Shown here: positions 1 to 8,562 of the stretch, piece by piece | How the letters are laid out: each line of letters starts with the position of its first letter | Numbering within the stretch: position 1 is the first letter of the stretch | Assembly: GCF_013318015.2 (NCBI RefSeq) | Contig: NZ_CP115842.1 | Span: 1,611,001 to 1,675,000 of the forward strand | DNA: 64,000 nucleotides | Reading direction: 5' to 3' | Source: Agrobacterium tumefaciens | GTDB lineage: Bacteria; Pseudomonadota; Alphaproteobacteria; Rhizobiales; Rhizobiaceae | The notes under the pieces: model-generated | The model's database searches: none | What the model was told of the DNA's origin: nothing | The model's input: only the letters and a program-made list of their open reading frames with translations | Position numbers and translations under genes: made by a program

Positions 1-651
1 ATCCATGATCTCTCGCGGAAAACGAAAGTCGTGATCATGGTTTCACGCTTCGGCCATTGCCTGAACGATCTACTCTATCGTTCCCACATTGGTGCATTGC
101 CTGTGGAGATTGTCGCTGTCATCTCCAATCACCTCGAATACCAGAAGCAGGTGGTGAACGAGGATATTCCCTTTCACCACATTCGCGTCACGCCGGAGAC
201 GAAACCGGAAGCCGAGGCGGCCATACTGCAGGTGGTGCGCGATGCAGGCGCCGAACTTGTCGTGCTGGCGCGCTACATGCAGGTTCTGTCGGAACGGCTG
301 TGCCAGGAAATGTCTGGCCGCATCATCAACATCCACCACTCCTTCCTGCCTTCCTTCAAGGGCGCAAACCCTTACAAGCAGGCCTATGAGCGCGGCGTGC
401 GACTGATCGGCGCGACGGCCCACTACGTCACCGCTGATCTCGATGAAGGCCCGATCATCGAACAGGACACGATCCGCGTCACCCATGCCCAGAGCGGCAT
501 GGATTATGTGAGCCTCGGGAGGGACGTGGAAAGCCAGGTTCTGGCGCGCGCCATTCATGCCCATATCCATCACCGTGTCTTCCTCAACGGCAATAAGACC
601 GTGGTGTTTCCCGCTTCGCCGGGCGAATATATGTCCGAACGAATGGGATAA
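1..651 (+). CDS. purU: formyltetrahydrofolate deformylase PurU (5' truncated by window edge)
   Basis: The enzyme hydrolyses 10-formyltetrahydrofolate to formate and tetrahydrofolate in the cytoplasm, balancing one-carbon pools and supplying formate for purine synthesis. The visible 216 residues are the formyltransferase-like catalytic domain; the N-terminal ACT domain lies outside the window (the family is usually about 290 residues). The core motif NIHHSFLPSFKG carries the catalytic Asn and His, and ADLDEGPII carries the catalytic Asp. The frame is open from base 1, so the ATG at base 31 is internal. The gene converges on the MscS gene, which ends 25 bp away. PurN is the closest alternative, but the HHSFLPSFKG and ANPYKQAYERGV motifs favour PurU. 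Confidence 0.93.
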   Translation: MHDLSRKTKVVIMVSRFGHCLNDLLYRSHIGALPVEIVAVISNHLEYQKQVVNEDIPFHHIRVTPETKPEAEAAILQVVRDAGAELVVLARYMQVLSERLCQEMSGRIINIHHSFLPSFKGANPYKQAYERGVRLIGATAHYVTADLDEGPIIEQDTIRVTHAQSGMDYVSLGRDVESQVLARAIHAHIHHRVFLNGNKTVVFPASPGEYMSERMG

Positions 652-675
652 GGTTGGGGCGCGGTTGCCGGAGGC

Positions 676-2769
676 CTATTCTTCCACCGGCCCCGTCCCG
701 TCGCTTGCTTCGGGCTCCTGTGGCCGCGCGCTTCGTGTAGATGCGGGATAGGCGCCCGCCATGCTGGCGAACTGGATGTCGTTTTGCGCAAAGGCATCCT
801 TTAACATCGAATAGGCCTTGCGGCGCACCATGGAGGATTGCCCGCCGGCGCGCAGCATCATGCCGAAACCAAGCGTCATGCCATATTCGCCGAATTGCTC
901 GACGCCCTTCAGCTTGACGGTTTCGATCAGGAACGGTCCGAATTCCGGGTCTTCCTTCAGCGCCTTGCCGATCTCCTTGGTAATGGCCCGGACCTTGGCA
1001 ATGTCAGTATCGAAGGCGACCGTGACGAGGAATTTGTCGATCGACCAGTCGCGGCTCATATTTTCGACGGCGCCGAGCGATCCGAACGGCACGGTGAAAA
1101 TCGGGCCGCGATGGTGCCGCAGTTTGACCGAGCGGATGCTGAAGGATTCAACCGTGCCGCGGTAGGAACCGCTCTGGATGTATTCGCCGACGCGGAAGGC
1201 GTCGTCGATCATGTAGAACACGCCGCTGATGATATCCTTGACGAGCGTCTGCGAACCGAAACCGATGGCGATGCCGAAGATGCCGGCACTTGCGAGCAGC
1301 GGCCCGATATTGACGCCGAGTTCCGAAAGCGCCGTCATGACCGCAACCGCGGCGATGATGATGCCGAGCATGTTGCGCAGGATCGGCAGAATGGTCAAAA
1401 GCCGGTCATCTTGCGGCTGCCCCCCGCCCGGTTGGCCGCTCATCGAGTTGCCGACGGGTGTACTCAACTCCAGCCGCCGTGCGATCATCGACTTGATCGC
1501 GATCCAGAGGAGATCGGCAAGAAGCAGGATCAGCGCCCCGTGCAGGACGCCGACGACGATCGACGTCAGCAATGCGCCATCGGGCAGGGAATTCGGATGC
1601 GCGCGCACGAGGAAGATCAGCCACAGGATGGCAGTCCCGACGATTGCAAGCCGCACGCCTCGCTCGACCAGTACCGGGCGAAGATCGCTTTCCCCATAGG
1701 TGCCGATGTCGGTTGCCAGCTTTCGCGCCGCGATGCCAAGCGTCGAGGCAAGGCCGGGCAGAACCAGCGCATAAAGCCCGATCCAGAACAGGACCCCGGC
1801 GCCGGCGAGCCGCAACCCGAAGAGGATGATGAGGCCGAAGATAAGCGCGACATCGATTGACCTAGCCCGCTCCGAGCCGGGATCGCCGACCGGACGACGC
1901 CAGATCCAGATGCATGCGAGCAGGAACAGCAGGCCGACCATGGCGGAGGACAGAAGCCCAAGCGTGTCACGCGGGACATCGAGATTCTCGAGCGTCCTGA
2001 GCAACGCCCAGAAGACGCCGGCAAGGGTCAGGAGCCATGTCCAGCGGACGATCCAGAAATCGCGCCGGACATTGGCCTCGCGGCCAACGACCCGCCGCAG
2101 CAGGCCCGTGAAGGCAAAAAGCAGCGGCAACACGATGCTGGTTGCAAGCCAGGGCAGGAGAACGGCGCTCAGCAAAGGTGACCACTGGATGGCAAGGAAC
2201 ATGGCGGTGGCAGCAATGCCGTAGCCGAAGACGGGCAAAAGCCTCCGCGATACGACAGACGAGGCCTCCTTGCCGATATTCGCGCCGTTCCTGCGGGAGG
2301 CCTGCATCGCTATGATCCGGTTCGTGGCAATGCCGCCGGCAAGGCCCGCACCGAACAGGATGGATACGTGCAGCAAAAAGACGGCTGTACCATAGTTGCT
2401 GATCTCGTCGCAAAGCCTTCCCAGCGCCGCGATGATCTGCGTGGACATGCCGGGCAGATCCCTTGCGAGGCGGCCTAGGTGTTCGCGCCGCTTGCTTGCC
2501 CATTGGTCGAGATCGCTCAACTGGCTCTGCGGCGTCAGTTCTGGCGGCTGCTCTGTACCGGCCGCCGCAAGCTTCTGTGTGAGAAGGGCACGAACATCGT
2601 CCTGTCCCAGAAGCTGTATCAACTGGTCGACTTTCTGCTCTGTCGTCTGTTCCGTAGGAGCCGGTCTCGCTGGCGGCGGTAGTTCCTGCGCAGCTAGGCT
2701 CGCCGCGCCCAGTACGAAAACTGCGATGGCAGCCGCCATCACTCGGAAAAGGGAGGGAAGGGTGGTCAT
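676..2769 (-). CDS. MscS-family mechanosensitive ion channel, large form
   Basis: A 697-residue inner-membrane channel of the long MscS type. A signal peptide (FRVMAAAIAVFVLGAASLAA) leads to a periplasmic stretch and about ten hydrophobic segments. The pore-lining helix and upper beta domain follow, with GIAIGFGSQTLVKD near residue 490 and FTVPFGSLGAVENMSRDW after it. Such channels release solutes under hypo-osmotic shock. The start at 2769 was chosen over one six codons upstream because its ATGA overlaps the stop of the ParB-like gene, which indicates translational coupling. It is the last gene of a minus-strand run with the ParB-like and SulP genes. The exact gating or ion specificity cannot be read from sequence. 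Confidence 0.88.
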   Translation of the reverse strand: MTTLPSLFRVMAAAIAVFVLGAASLAAQELPPPARPAPTEQTTEQKVDQLIQLLGQDDVRALLTQKLAAAGTEQPPELTPQSQLSDLDQWASKRREHLGRLARDLPGMSTQIIAALGRLCDEISNYGTAVFLLHVSILFGAGLAGGIATNRIIAMQASRRNGANIGKEASSVVSRRLLPVFGYGIAATAMFLAIQWSPLLSAVLLPWLATSIVLPLLFAFTGLLRRVVGREANVRRDFWIVRWTWLLTLAGVFWALLRTLENLDVPRDTLGLLSSAMVGLLFLLACIWIWRRPVGDPGSERARSIDVALIFGLIILFGLRLAGAGVLFWIGLYALVLPGLASTLGIAARKLATDIGTYGESDLRPVLVERGVRLAIVGTAILWLIFLVRAHPNSLPDGALLTSIVVGVLHGALILLLADLLWIAIKSMIARRLELSTPVGNSMSGQPGGGQPQDDRLLTILPILRNMLGIIIAAVAVMTALSELGVNIGPLLASAGIFGIAIGFGSQTLVKDIISGVFYMIDDAFRVGEYIQSGSYRGTVESFSIRSVKLRHHRGPIFTVPFGSLGAVENMSRDWSIDKFLVTVAFDTDIAKVRAITKEIGKALKEDPEFGPFLIETVKLKGVEQFGEYGMTLGFGMMLRAGGQSSMVRRKAYSMLKDAFAQNDIQFASMAGAYPASTRSARPQEPEASDGTGPVEE

Positions 2770-3383
2770 TGGTCCGCTCCACACCATCCAGGCAGATGCC
2801 GCGCATCGCGCGAGCGTGCCAGTTGCATCGCTTCCTCCACAGCGTCCTCGAAGGAATGTCGCAGCTTCTTGCCTCCCACCCGGCGGCGCAGGAAATCCGC
2901 CCAGAGGAATTCACTGAAGGGAGCGTCTATTTTGGCAAAACCGCCAGCGTCGCGAACCGCGCCGGCCAGCGCGCGGAAGGGATCGTCCTTTAGATCGACG
3001 ATCCGTTTGGGAAGGTTTTCGATGGGATGGCGCACGCCATCCACGTCGAAAGGATAGACGAAGTTGCGATGGTCCATCACCGACCAGAATTCCTGCCGGT
3101 CGAGATGGGAAAGATCGGCAACGATACTGGTTAGTACATGTTTCACGCCTTCCTCATGCAAGGCTAAAGCGAGGTGGTGGTGGTCCACCAGATAAAGACG
3201 TTGTTTGTGACCAAGGACGACGGGTACCATATGGTGTCCGAGGAAGTCGGCTCCCTTTTCCTCACGGATGGCGGCCCATTGCCGCCGCTTGTCCTCCACC
3301 TCGCGCAGACCGACTGTCATCTGCGTTGGTTTGAGTGAGGTGATTTCAACCGGGGTCAGATGCGGTTCAAGATTGTGTGACAT
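2766..3383 (-). CDS. ParB-like nuclease-fold protein (chromosomally encoded, not a partition protein)
   Basis: A 205-residue cytoplasmic protein resembling the putative ParB-like nuclease family (ParBc_2). Landmarks are an N-terminal LKPTQMTVGLREVEDKRRQW segment and a central VVLGHKQRLYLVDHHHLALA motif, in which DHHH resembles the catalytic or CTP-binding region of ParB/Srx folds. There is no helix-turn-helix DNA-binding domain and no partner parA, so a chromosome segregation role is unlikely. The start has a GGGAGG ribosome site six bases upstream. It overlaps the SulP gene by 17 bp upstream and the MscS gene by 4 bp downstream, so all three are probably co-transcribed. The biochemical role is unknown. 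Confidence 0.75.
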   Translation of the reverse strand: MSHNLEPHLTPVEITSLKPTQMTVGLREVEDKRRQWAAIREEKGADFLGHHMVPVVLGHKQRLYLVDHHHLALALHEEGVKHVLTSIVADLSHLDRQEFWSVMDHRNFVYPFDVDGVRHPIENLPKRIVDLKDDPFRALAGAVRDAGGFAKIDAPFSEFLWADFLRRRVGGKKLRHSFEDAVEEAMQLARSRDARHLPGWCGADQ

Positions 3384-4998
3384 GGCTGTCCTCCCGATGC
3401 ATGGCCGCCGTCACGGCATCATCGACACTGAAATTGCTGCGCGCCACCATGTCGGATCCGCCGCCAGCAAGCAGCAGATCCTGCACATGGTCGTGCATGC
3501 GCGCATAATAGACCACGATGCTGCTGCGCTGCATCGCTGCATCGAACTCCAGCAACGCATCAAGCGCGGTGGAATCCAGTTCTAATGTTTCCTCAAGGCT
3601 GACAATTGCGATGTGCAGTTCCGGCCGCGCAACGATGTATTTGGTAACGGCGGCAAGGATCGGTTCCGCATTGCCGAAGAAAAGCGGTTGTGCGGGCCGG
3701 AGAATAATCATGCCTGACACATCCTTCGCATCCGGGTGGCGTTCCATGTCGACAAAGTCGTGGCTATCGCCCAGCCGGCCAAGATGCATGACATGCGGTA
3801 GGGAAAGCCGGCGAACGAAGACGGCGAAGGAAAGGGCGACGGCGACAAGCATGCCGTTAAGCACACCGAAGGCAAGTACGCCGGCTGCGGCGGCAAGTGC
3901 CAGATAGGCGTCGTTGCCGAGCCGCCATAAACGGATGATCGGCGCGGGGTCGAGCGCATGCAGCAGCGCCACGGCGATCACGGCGGCAAGGACTGCTTCC
4001 GGGATGAAAGCGAACCAGCTGGCGGCGAGCAGGCTGAGGACGGCAAGGCCGATTGCGGCGATGGCAGAGGCAAGCCGGCTTTGCGGCCCAACCGCCTCGC
4101 TTGCTGCGCCTGCTGAAAAACCCGCACCAACCGGCATACCCTGCATGGCGGCGCTGGCGATATTGGCAAGCCCGAATGCTCTGAGTTCGCGATTGGAATC
4201 GACAATTTCGCCATGGCGAAGCGAAAAGCTTCGGATGGTGCCCCATGATTCCGCAAAGAGGATGAGGACGAGTGGCGGCGCGAAGCGGGCAACATGCGCG
4301 ACATCATCAAGCGAGACCGAAAACGGGCCGGCCCATATGCCGGCAAGATCGATCTGGCCGACGACGGCGACGCCCCGACTTTGAAGGTTGAGCAGGGTCG
4401 AGATGGCAATGCCTGCCACGATGACGACGAGGCTGCCGGGAATGGCGGGGCGCCTGCGCAGGAGAAGCAGCACGGCGAGTGCCGCAACGCCGACGGCGAT
4501 GCTTTCAAGGCTCCAGTCCTGCGGGCGGGAGAGAATTTGCAGGAGAATGGAAAACGGCTCGCCCGACTGCGCCTTTATCCCGAAGAGGCTCGGCAATTGC
4601 TTTATGGTGATCAGAATGGCGAGGCCGAAGGCAAAACCGCGCAGCACCGGGCGCGAGATCACACTCGACAGGGCGCCGAGCCGCGTGGCAGCCGCAAGCA
4701 GAAACAGCAGGCCCACCAGAGCGACCGTAATGGCAACGAGCAGCATCTTTTGCGCTGGTGTGACCGAGAGCGTCGCAAGCATTGCCGCCAGGATTGCGGC
4801 GGAGGAAGATGTGGGCGAGACGACCGCAAAACGGCTTTGGCCAAAAATGGCATAGACGATGCAGCCCATGATGGCGGCAAGGATGGCATGCTGGGCTGGA
4901 ACGCCGGCAATCCCCGAATAGGCGATCGCTTCCGGTAACATCAGGCCGGCAATCGACAACCCCGCCACCACATCGCGCCGGTTGAGTGTCATGGGCAT
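3367..4998 (-). CDS. SulP-family anion transporter with STAS domain
   Basis: A SulP-type permease of about 543 residues. It starts with the conserved first helix region GLSIAGLMLPEAIAYSGIAG, has about ten further hydrophobic segments, and ends with a cytoplasmic STAS domain from about residue 425 containing LELDSTALDALLEFD. Family members move sulfate, bicarbonate or other anions. The open frame extends to a GTG at 5067, but that adds a cysteine-rich extension with no family counterpart, so the ATG at 4998 (or 4992) is preferred; neither has a strong ribosome site. It overlaps the ParB-like gene. The substrate cannot be assigned from the sequence, and no carbonic anhydrase domain is fused. 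Confidence 0.88.
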   Translation of the reverse strand: MPMTLNRRDVVAGLSIAGLMLPEAIAYSGIAGVPAQHAILAAIMGCIVYAIFGQSRFAVVSPTSSSAAILAAMLATLSVTPAQKMLLVAITVALVGLLFLLAAATRLGALSSVISRPVLRGFAFGLAILITIKQLPSLFGIKAQSGEPFSILLQILSRPQDWSLESIAVGVAALAVLLLLRRRPAIPGSLVVIVAGIAISTLLNLQSRGVAVVGQIDLAGIWAGPFSVSLDDVAHVARFAPPLVLILFAESWGTIRSFSLRHGEIVDSNRELRAFGLANIASAAMQGMPVGAGFSAGAASEAVGPQSRLASAIAAIGLAVLSLLAASWFAFIPEAVLAAVIAVALLHALDPAPIIRLWRLGNDAYLALAAAAGVLAFGVLNGMLVAVALSFAVFVRRLSLPHVMHLGRLGDSHDFVDMERHPDAKDVSGMIILRPAQPLFFGNAEPILAAVTKYIVARPELHIAIVSLEETLELDSTALDALLEFDAAMQRSSIVVYYARMHDHVQDLLLAGGGSDMVARSNFSVDDAVTAAMHREDSHVTQS

Positions 4999-5131
4999 GG
5001 AATTGCAACCGCATGGGCGGTGATAAGGGCAAGGACAATTCCACCGGTTAAGATCACGATTCTCCACATGTTCCCGCGACGCGATGAAGGTTCACCCAAT
5101 GCGCATACGAGTCAAAGTTTAAATAGCGCCC

Positions 5132-5145
5132 CCGAAATATTTCGG
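5132..5145. promoter_or_regulatory. 14-bp perfect palindrome upstream of sulP-type gene
   Basis: CCGAAATATTTCGG is perfectly self-complementary. It sits in the 218-bp gap between the cupin gene and the SulP gene, both on the minus strand. It could be an operator for the SulP operon or the core of a hairpin ending the cupin transcript. No T-tract follows on the minus strand, so an operator is slightly favoured. Low certainty. Confidence 0.3.
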
Positions 5146-5216
5146 CTCTTCCGGATGTTGCTTAACGCTGGAGATCGTCCGGCAAGCAGGACGAGCGCCA
5201 TTTCGGCCAGGCCGCT

Positions 5217-5612
5217 TCAGCCACCATACTGATCGTCCGTGACGTGCTCCATCCAGTCCACGACCTTGCCGTCTTTCACTTCCTGAAGCGCGATATGCGT
5301 CATGGCGACATCGGGTGCCGCCCCGTGCCAGTGCCTTTCGCCCGGTGCGAACCACACGGTATCGCCGGGGCGGATTTCTTCCACGGGGCCACCCTCGCGC
5401 TGCACCCTTCCAAACCCTGAAACCACGATCAGGGTCTGTCCGAGCGGGTGCGTGTGCCATGCGGTTCGCGCGCCTGGTTCGAAGGTGACCTGAGCGCCCT
5501 GAACCCGCTCTGCATCGAACGGGTTGAACAGAGGATCGATACGGACCGTGCCGGTAAACCATGCCTCGGGGCCTTTGGTTGAGGCCCGTGTTCCCGCGCG
5601 CAATATTTCCAT
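5217..5612 (-). CDS. small cupin-domain protein
   Basis: A 131-residue single-domain cupin. The first metal-binding motif is seen as [12 protein letters not shown] with a preceding PGAR turn, and the second as PGERHWHG, which supplies the last His. Such small cupins bind a divalent metal and act as isomerases, lyases or oxygenases on small molecules; the closest annotated relatives are often called (R)-mandelonitrile lyase-like cupins. The start at 5612 was chosen because AGGAG lies seven bases upstream; an ATG at 5618 is too close to it. It stands between PhoX and SulP genes on the same strand with gaps over 150 bp, so it may be monocistronic. Its substrate is unknown. Confidence 0.82.
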   Translation of the reverse strand: MEILRAGTRASTKGPEAWFTGTVRIDPLFNPFDAERVQGAQVTFEPGARTAWHTHPLGQTLIVVSGFGRVQREGGPVEEIRPGDTVWFAPGERHWHGAAPDVAMTHIALQEVKDGKVVDWMEHVTDDQYGG

Positions 5613-5725
5613 GGTCATTCTCCTGACTGGTATCGTGTGGGGGGATTTGAAGCGGTAATGCCTCTCTTGTCCACTGGCGAGTGAAAATTCAGTCAGGCCG
5701 CATCGACCCTTGGTCACGGGTGACA

Positions 5726-5760
5726 GGAACCGGATCTCCGCTATGCCGAGACCCGGTTCC
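5726..5760 (-). terminator. hairpin downstream of PhoX gene
   Basis: The arms GGAACCGG and CCGGTTCC are perfect, with a further TCTC/GAGA pairing inside after one mismatch. The hairpin lies 16 bp beyond the PhoX stop codon. No run of T follows on the minus strand, so it may be a weak or factor-assisted terminator. Confidence 0.4.
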
Positions 5761-5775
5761 GCCTAAGCCAAAGCG

Positions 5776-7689
5776 TCAGCCGATCTGCGCGTTGTCGTCA
5801 CGCTTGATGGCGATAACGGTGGAGCGCGGCAGCTTGCCTTCGCCATCCGGGAAGGGGGCGTCGGGGTGCTGGATGCCGACGAAGTGGGTACGCTTGTCGC
5901 CGGACCATGTCTGGCCGGTAACTTCGGAACCCTTCGGCGCGGTCAGGAAACGCTCGATACGGCCGGTGGCCGGATCGCCTGCCAGCATCTGGTTATTGCC
6001 CTGGCCGGCGAAGTTGCCCTCGTTGCTGTCCTCTCCGTCGGTCTGGATCCAGAGGAGACCGGTCGAATCGAACATCATGCCATCGGGCGAGTTAAACATG
6101 TTGCCTTCGTTGATGTTCGAAGAGCCGGCATAGGCATCCTTGTGAACGGTGGGGTTGCCGGCCATGCAGAACAGGTCCCATTTGAATCTGCCGTCCGCGT
6201 GATCGTCGTTTTCCGGGTACCAGCGCACGATCTGGCCGTATTCGTTCTTTTCGCGCGGGTTGGCAGCATTGATCGCCATGGCGTCGCCGCCAGCATTGGC
6301 GCGCAACTTGCCGTCTTTCATTTCGCCGCGACGGCTGTTGTTGGTAAGGGCGCAATAGGCTTCGATGGCGACCGGGTTGATGGCGACCCATTCCGGGCGG
6401 TCCATCGTTGTCGCGCCCACCTTGGAAGCGGCCTGACGCGTGAAGACGCAGATTTCATCGATCTTCATGCCTGTCGTCTCAGGCGTGAGAGCCAGCCATT
6501 CACCAGCGCCGTCGTCCGAGAACTTGGCGACGTAGAGAGTGCCTTCGTCTAGCAGTTTCGAGGTGTCGCCACCGGGCACGTAAATGCCGTTGGAGACGAA
6601 TTTGTAGAGGAATTCGCCACGCTCGTCATCGCCCATGTAAACCACCACGCGGCCGTCACGCGCGATCACCACAGCGGCGTTTTCGTGCTTGATGCGGCCA
6701 AGGGCGGTGCGCTTTATCGGGGTGGAGGAGGCGTCCGAAGGATCGATCTCAACCACGTAACCGGCGCGGCGCGGCTCGTTGGGGTTCTTGGCGACATCGA
6801 AACGCGCATCGAACTTCTCATAGGCGTAACGGGTCTCGGCGACGATACCGTAGCGCTTGTAGTCATCCGGCAGCTTGAAGGTGGCATCAGTGGTGCCGAA
6901 ATAGCCGTTGAAGTTTTCCTCGCAGGTGAGGTAGGTGCCCCAGGGCGTGCGGCCGGCGCCGCAATTGTTGAAGGTCCCCAGACAGTCGACACCCTTCGGA
7001 TCTGCGGCGGTCTTGACGAGGTCCGAGCCTGCGGCCGGGCCGGAAAGCTTCATCGGGGTGTTGTGGTGAATACGGCGGTTGAACGGGCTGTCGAGAACGA
7101 TTTCCCAGCCTCCGGTGCCTTCCGCAACTTCCATGACGGTGACGCCCTGCATGTTCTGCAGGATCTTGACGTCGTCGGCCGTTTTCGGGTTGCCCTTTTC
7201 GGCATGCGGCAGGTTGGTTTCGGGGTTTACATATTCATGGTTGACGGCGATCAGCTGGTGATTGCCGACCATGAACAGTTCCATGCCGTCAGTATTTTCG
7301 CCGAAGACCTTGTCGGAGTTTTCAACGCTGACACCCTTGGCAGGGTCGAGGTCGGGCACGTTGGAGAACAGCGGCTGGCCCCACTTGGCGACCGGCTTCC
7401 AGCTGTAGCCTTCCGGCACGTGAATGGTGTGGTCGGTCGCGGCAGCCACCGGCTTGAAGGGGAAACGGCCGGCTGCCGCTTCCTGCGCTTCCGCCGAGGT
7501 GCTGGTCATCAGGTTGCCGAGCGTGCCCATGGCTGCTGCGGCCGAACCGAAGGCAAGCACGCCACCGAGAAAGCCGCGGCGGGAAATCGCGGTCTCGACC
7601 ACGCGGTCGAAATCGGTTTCGGCCGGCGGCGGGTTTTGCAGCTCGTCCCACGCATCCCAGGAAAGCTTGCTCGTATCGATGTCGGTCAT
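5776..7689 (-). CDS. PhoX-family (DUF839) secreted phosphatase, Tat substrate
   Basis: A 637-residue PhoX-type protein. A twin-arginine signal (ISRRGFLGGVLAFGSAAAAM) sits unusually late, at about residues 37-60, after an acidic leader, so export folded through Tat is expected. The mature part has PhoX landmarks such as GVTVMEVAEG, GTYLTCEENFNGYFG, KHENAAVVIARDGRVVVYMG and SSNINEGNMFNSPDGM, the type of region that binds calcium and iron in known PhoX enzymes. These cleave phosphomonoesters in the periplasm. The start at 7689 has GGAG seven bases upstream; an in-frame start 11 codons earlier lacks one. No convincing PHO box was found upstream, so phosphate control is not shown. Confidence 0.88.
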   Translation of the reverse strand: MTDIDTSKLSWDAWDELQNPPPAETDFDRVVETAISRRGFLGGVLAFGSAAAAMGTLGNLMTSTSAEAQEAAAGRFPFKPVAAATDHTIHVPEGYSWKPVAKWGQPLFSNVPDLDPAKGVSVENSDKVFGENTDGMELFMVGNHQLIAVNHEYVNPETNLPHAEKGNPKTADDVKILQNMQGVTVMEVAEGTGGWEIVLDSPFNRRIHHNTPMKLSGPAAGSDLVKTAADPKGVDCLGTFNNCGAGRTPWGTYLTCEENFNGYFGTTDATFKLPDDYKRYGIVAETRYAYEKFDARFDVAKNPNEPRRAGYVVEIDPSDASSTPIKRTALGRIKHENAAVVIARDGRVVVYMGDDERGEFLYKFVSNGIYVPGGDTSKLLDEGTLYVAKFSDDGAGEWLALTPETTGMKIDEICVFTRQAASKVGATTMDRPEWVAINPVAIEAYCALTNNSRRGEMKDGKLRANAGGDAMAINAANPREKNEYGQIVRWYPENDDHADGRFKWDLFCMAGNPTVHKDAYAGSSNINEGNMFNSPDGMMFDSTGLLWIQTDGEDSNEGNFAGQGNNQMLAGDPATGRIERFLTAPKGSEVTGQTWSGDKRTHFVGIQHPDAPFPDGEGKLPRSTVIAIKRDDNAQIG

Positions 7690-7712
7690 ATCGTATCTCC
7701 ACCGTTGCATGT

Positions 7713-7727
7713 TTGGAATCATTCCAA
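7713..7727. promoter_or_regulatory. 15-bp inverted repeat before PhoX gene
   Basis: TTGGAAT-C-ATTCCAA has perfect 7-bp arms and ends 24 bp upstream of the PhoX start. Its position suits a repressor operator or a 5'-UTR element. No known regulator consensus was recognised. Confidence 0.3.
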
Positions 7728-7818
7728 CACGGTGCGTACCGTTTCAGTGTTTCACACAAATGACGGGAATAACGACTTTAAATATGATCTTCACAGGAAA
7801 GGATTCTGTATTTTTCCC

Positions 7819-8532
7819 TTAATGCGGGAGAAGGATACGGGTGAGCAAAAAGCCTTCGAAGCGGCAGAAGTGGAAAGGAATGTCCGTTCCCTTGCGCCAC
7901 TCGCCGCTGATGTCGGTCGTCAGCCGAAGGGATGCTGAACCGCACTCTTCATAGCCGGATAACTCCGCCGCCTCGAAAAAGAACGAACGTCTGACGGTCG
8001 GATAAAGCGCTTTGAACAGGCTTTCCTTGGCCGAAAAGATCAGCCCGGTCATGAAGGGATCGATGTCGTTTCCAAGACTGAGGCGTTCGTTTGCGGTCAG
8101 TACCTGCGGGGCAATATCGCGAGCTTCCTCCTCGCTCAGAAGCCTTTCGATATCGATGCCAATGCCGCAGAACCGCTCGGAAGAGCCGGCAAGCGCAATT
8201 GCCCGCTCGTGGCTGTGGGAAATCGCGCCGACCACGCCTTCGGGCCAGATAGGGGCGCGATCCTCTCCCATGCCGGGAAAGGCGGCGCGGCCGGTTAGAC
8301 GGCGTATGGCTTCGGCAGCACATCTGCGCCCGGCGATAAATTCCGCCTTGCGTCTGGGCGCAGCGCGCAAAAGCTGCGGCGGCAAGGGAGGGACCTTGCC
8401 GCCGCGCCCTTCTTCGGCGCTGTAATGAAGGGTGACGCAATGACAATCGCATCTGTCGTCCGGCCAATGCCAGATGGCCTCGGGTGGATCGCCGGAAACA
8501 GCTTCGCCGTGAAACGCCGGCGCGTTGGCCAT
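7819..8532 (-). CDS. entD: 4'-phosphopantetheinyl transferase, EntD type
   Basis: This enzyme moves phosphopantetheine from CoA to the carrier-domain serines of the siderophore synthetases. The about 237-residue protein shows the Sfp/EntD hallmarks in order: RRKAEFIAGRRCA, GAISHS, the Mg-binding GIGIDIE and the CoA-binding FSAKESLFKALYP. Several starts are possible; 8532 has GAGG nine bases upstream, while 8541 and 8547 lack spacing. It follows entA closely on the same strand and is probably the last gene of the dihydroxybenzoate operon. Likely targets are the aryl carrier in EntB, the free carrier at 22250-22483 and the carrier domain of the second NRPS. Confidence 0.92.
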   Translation of the reverse strand: MANAPAFHGEAVSGDPPEAIWHWPDDRCDCHCVTLHYSAEEGRGGKVPPLPPQLLRAAPRRKAEFIAGRRCAAEAIRRLTGRAAFPGMGEDRAPIWPEGVVGAISHSHERAIALAGSSERFCGIGIDIERLLSEEEARDIAPQVLTANERLSLGNDIDPFMTGLIFSAKESLFKALYPTVRRSFFFEAAELSGYEECGSASLRLTTDISGEWRKGTDIPFHFCRFEGFLLTRILLPH

Positions 8533-8562
8533 ATCTGTCATCCTCATCACGCGGACCGATGC

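Noticed and set aside
838..1860. 340-codon open frame antisense to the MscS channel
   Set aside because: Translation is highly charged and repetitive, typical of a shadow frame.
2766..3383. Plasmid or chromid partition gene parB
   Set aside because: No helix-turn-helix domain, no parA partner and no centromere-like repeats nearby.
7740..7790. Possible PHO box before the PhoX gene
   Set aside because: On the minus strand CCGTCAT resembles one half-site, but the second half matches only about three of seven positions.
6685..7938. 417-codon open frame antisense to the PhoX gene
   Set aside because: The minus strand encodes a full PhoX protein with Tat signal; the antisense frame only mirrors codon bias.
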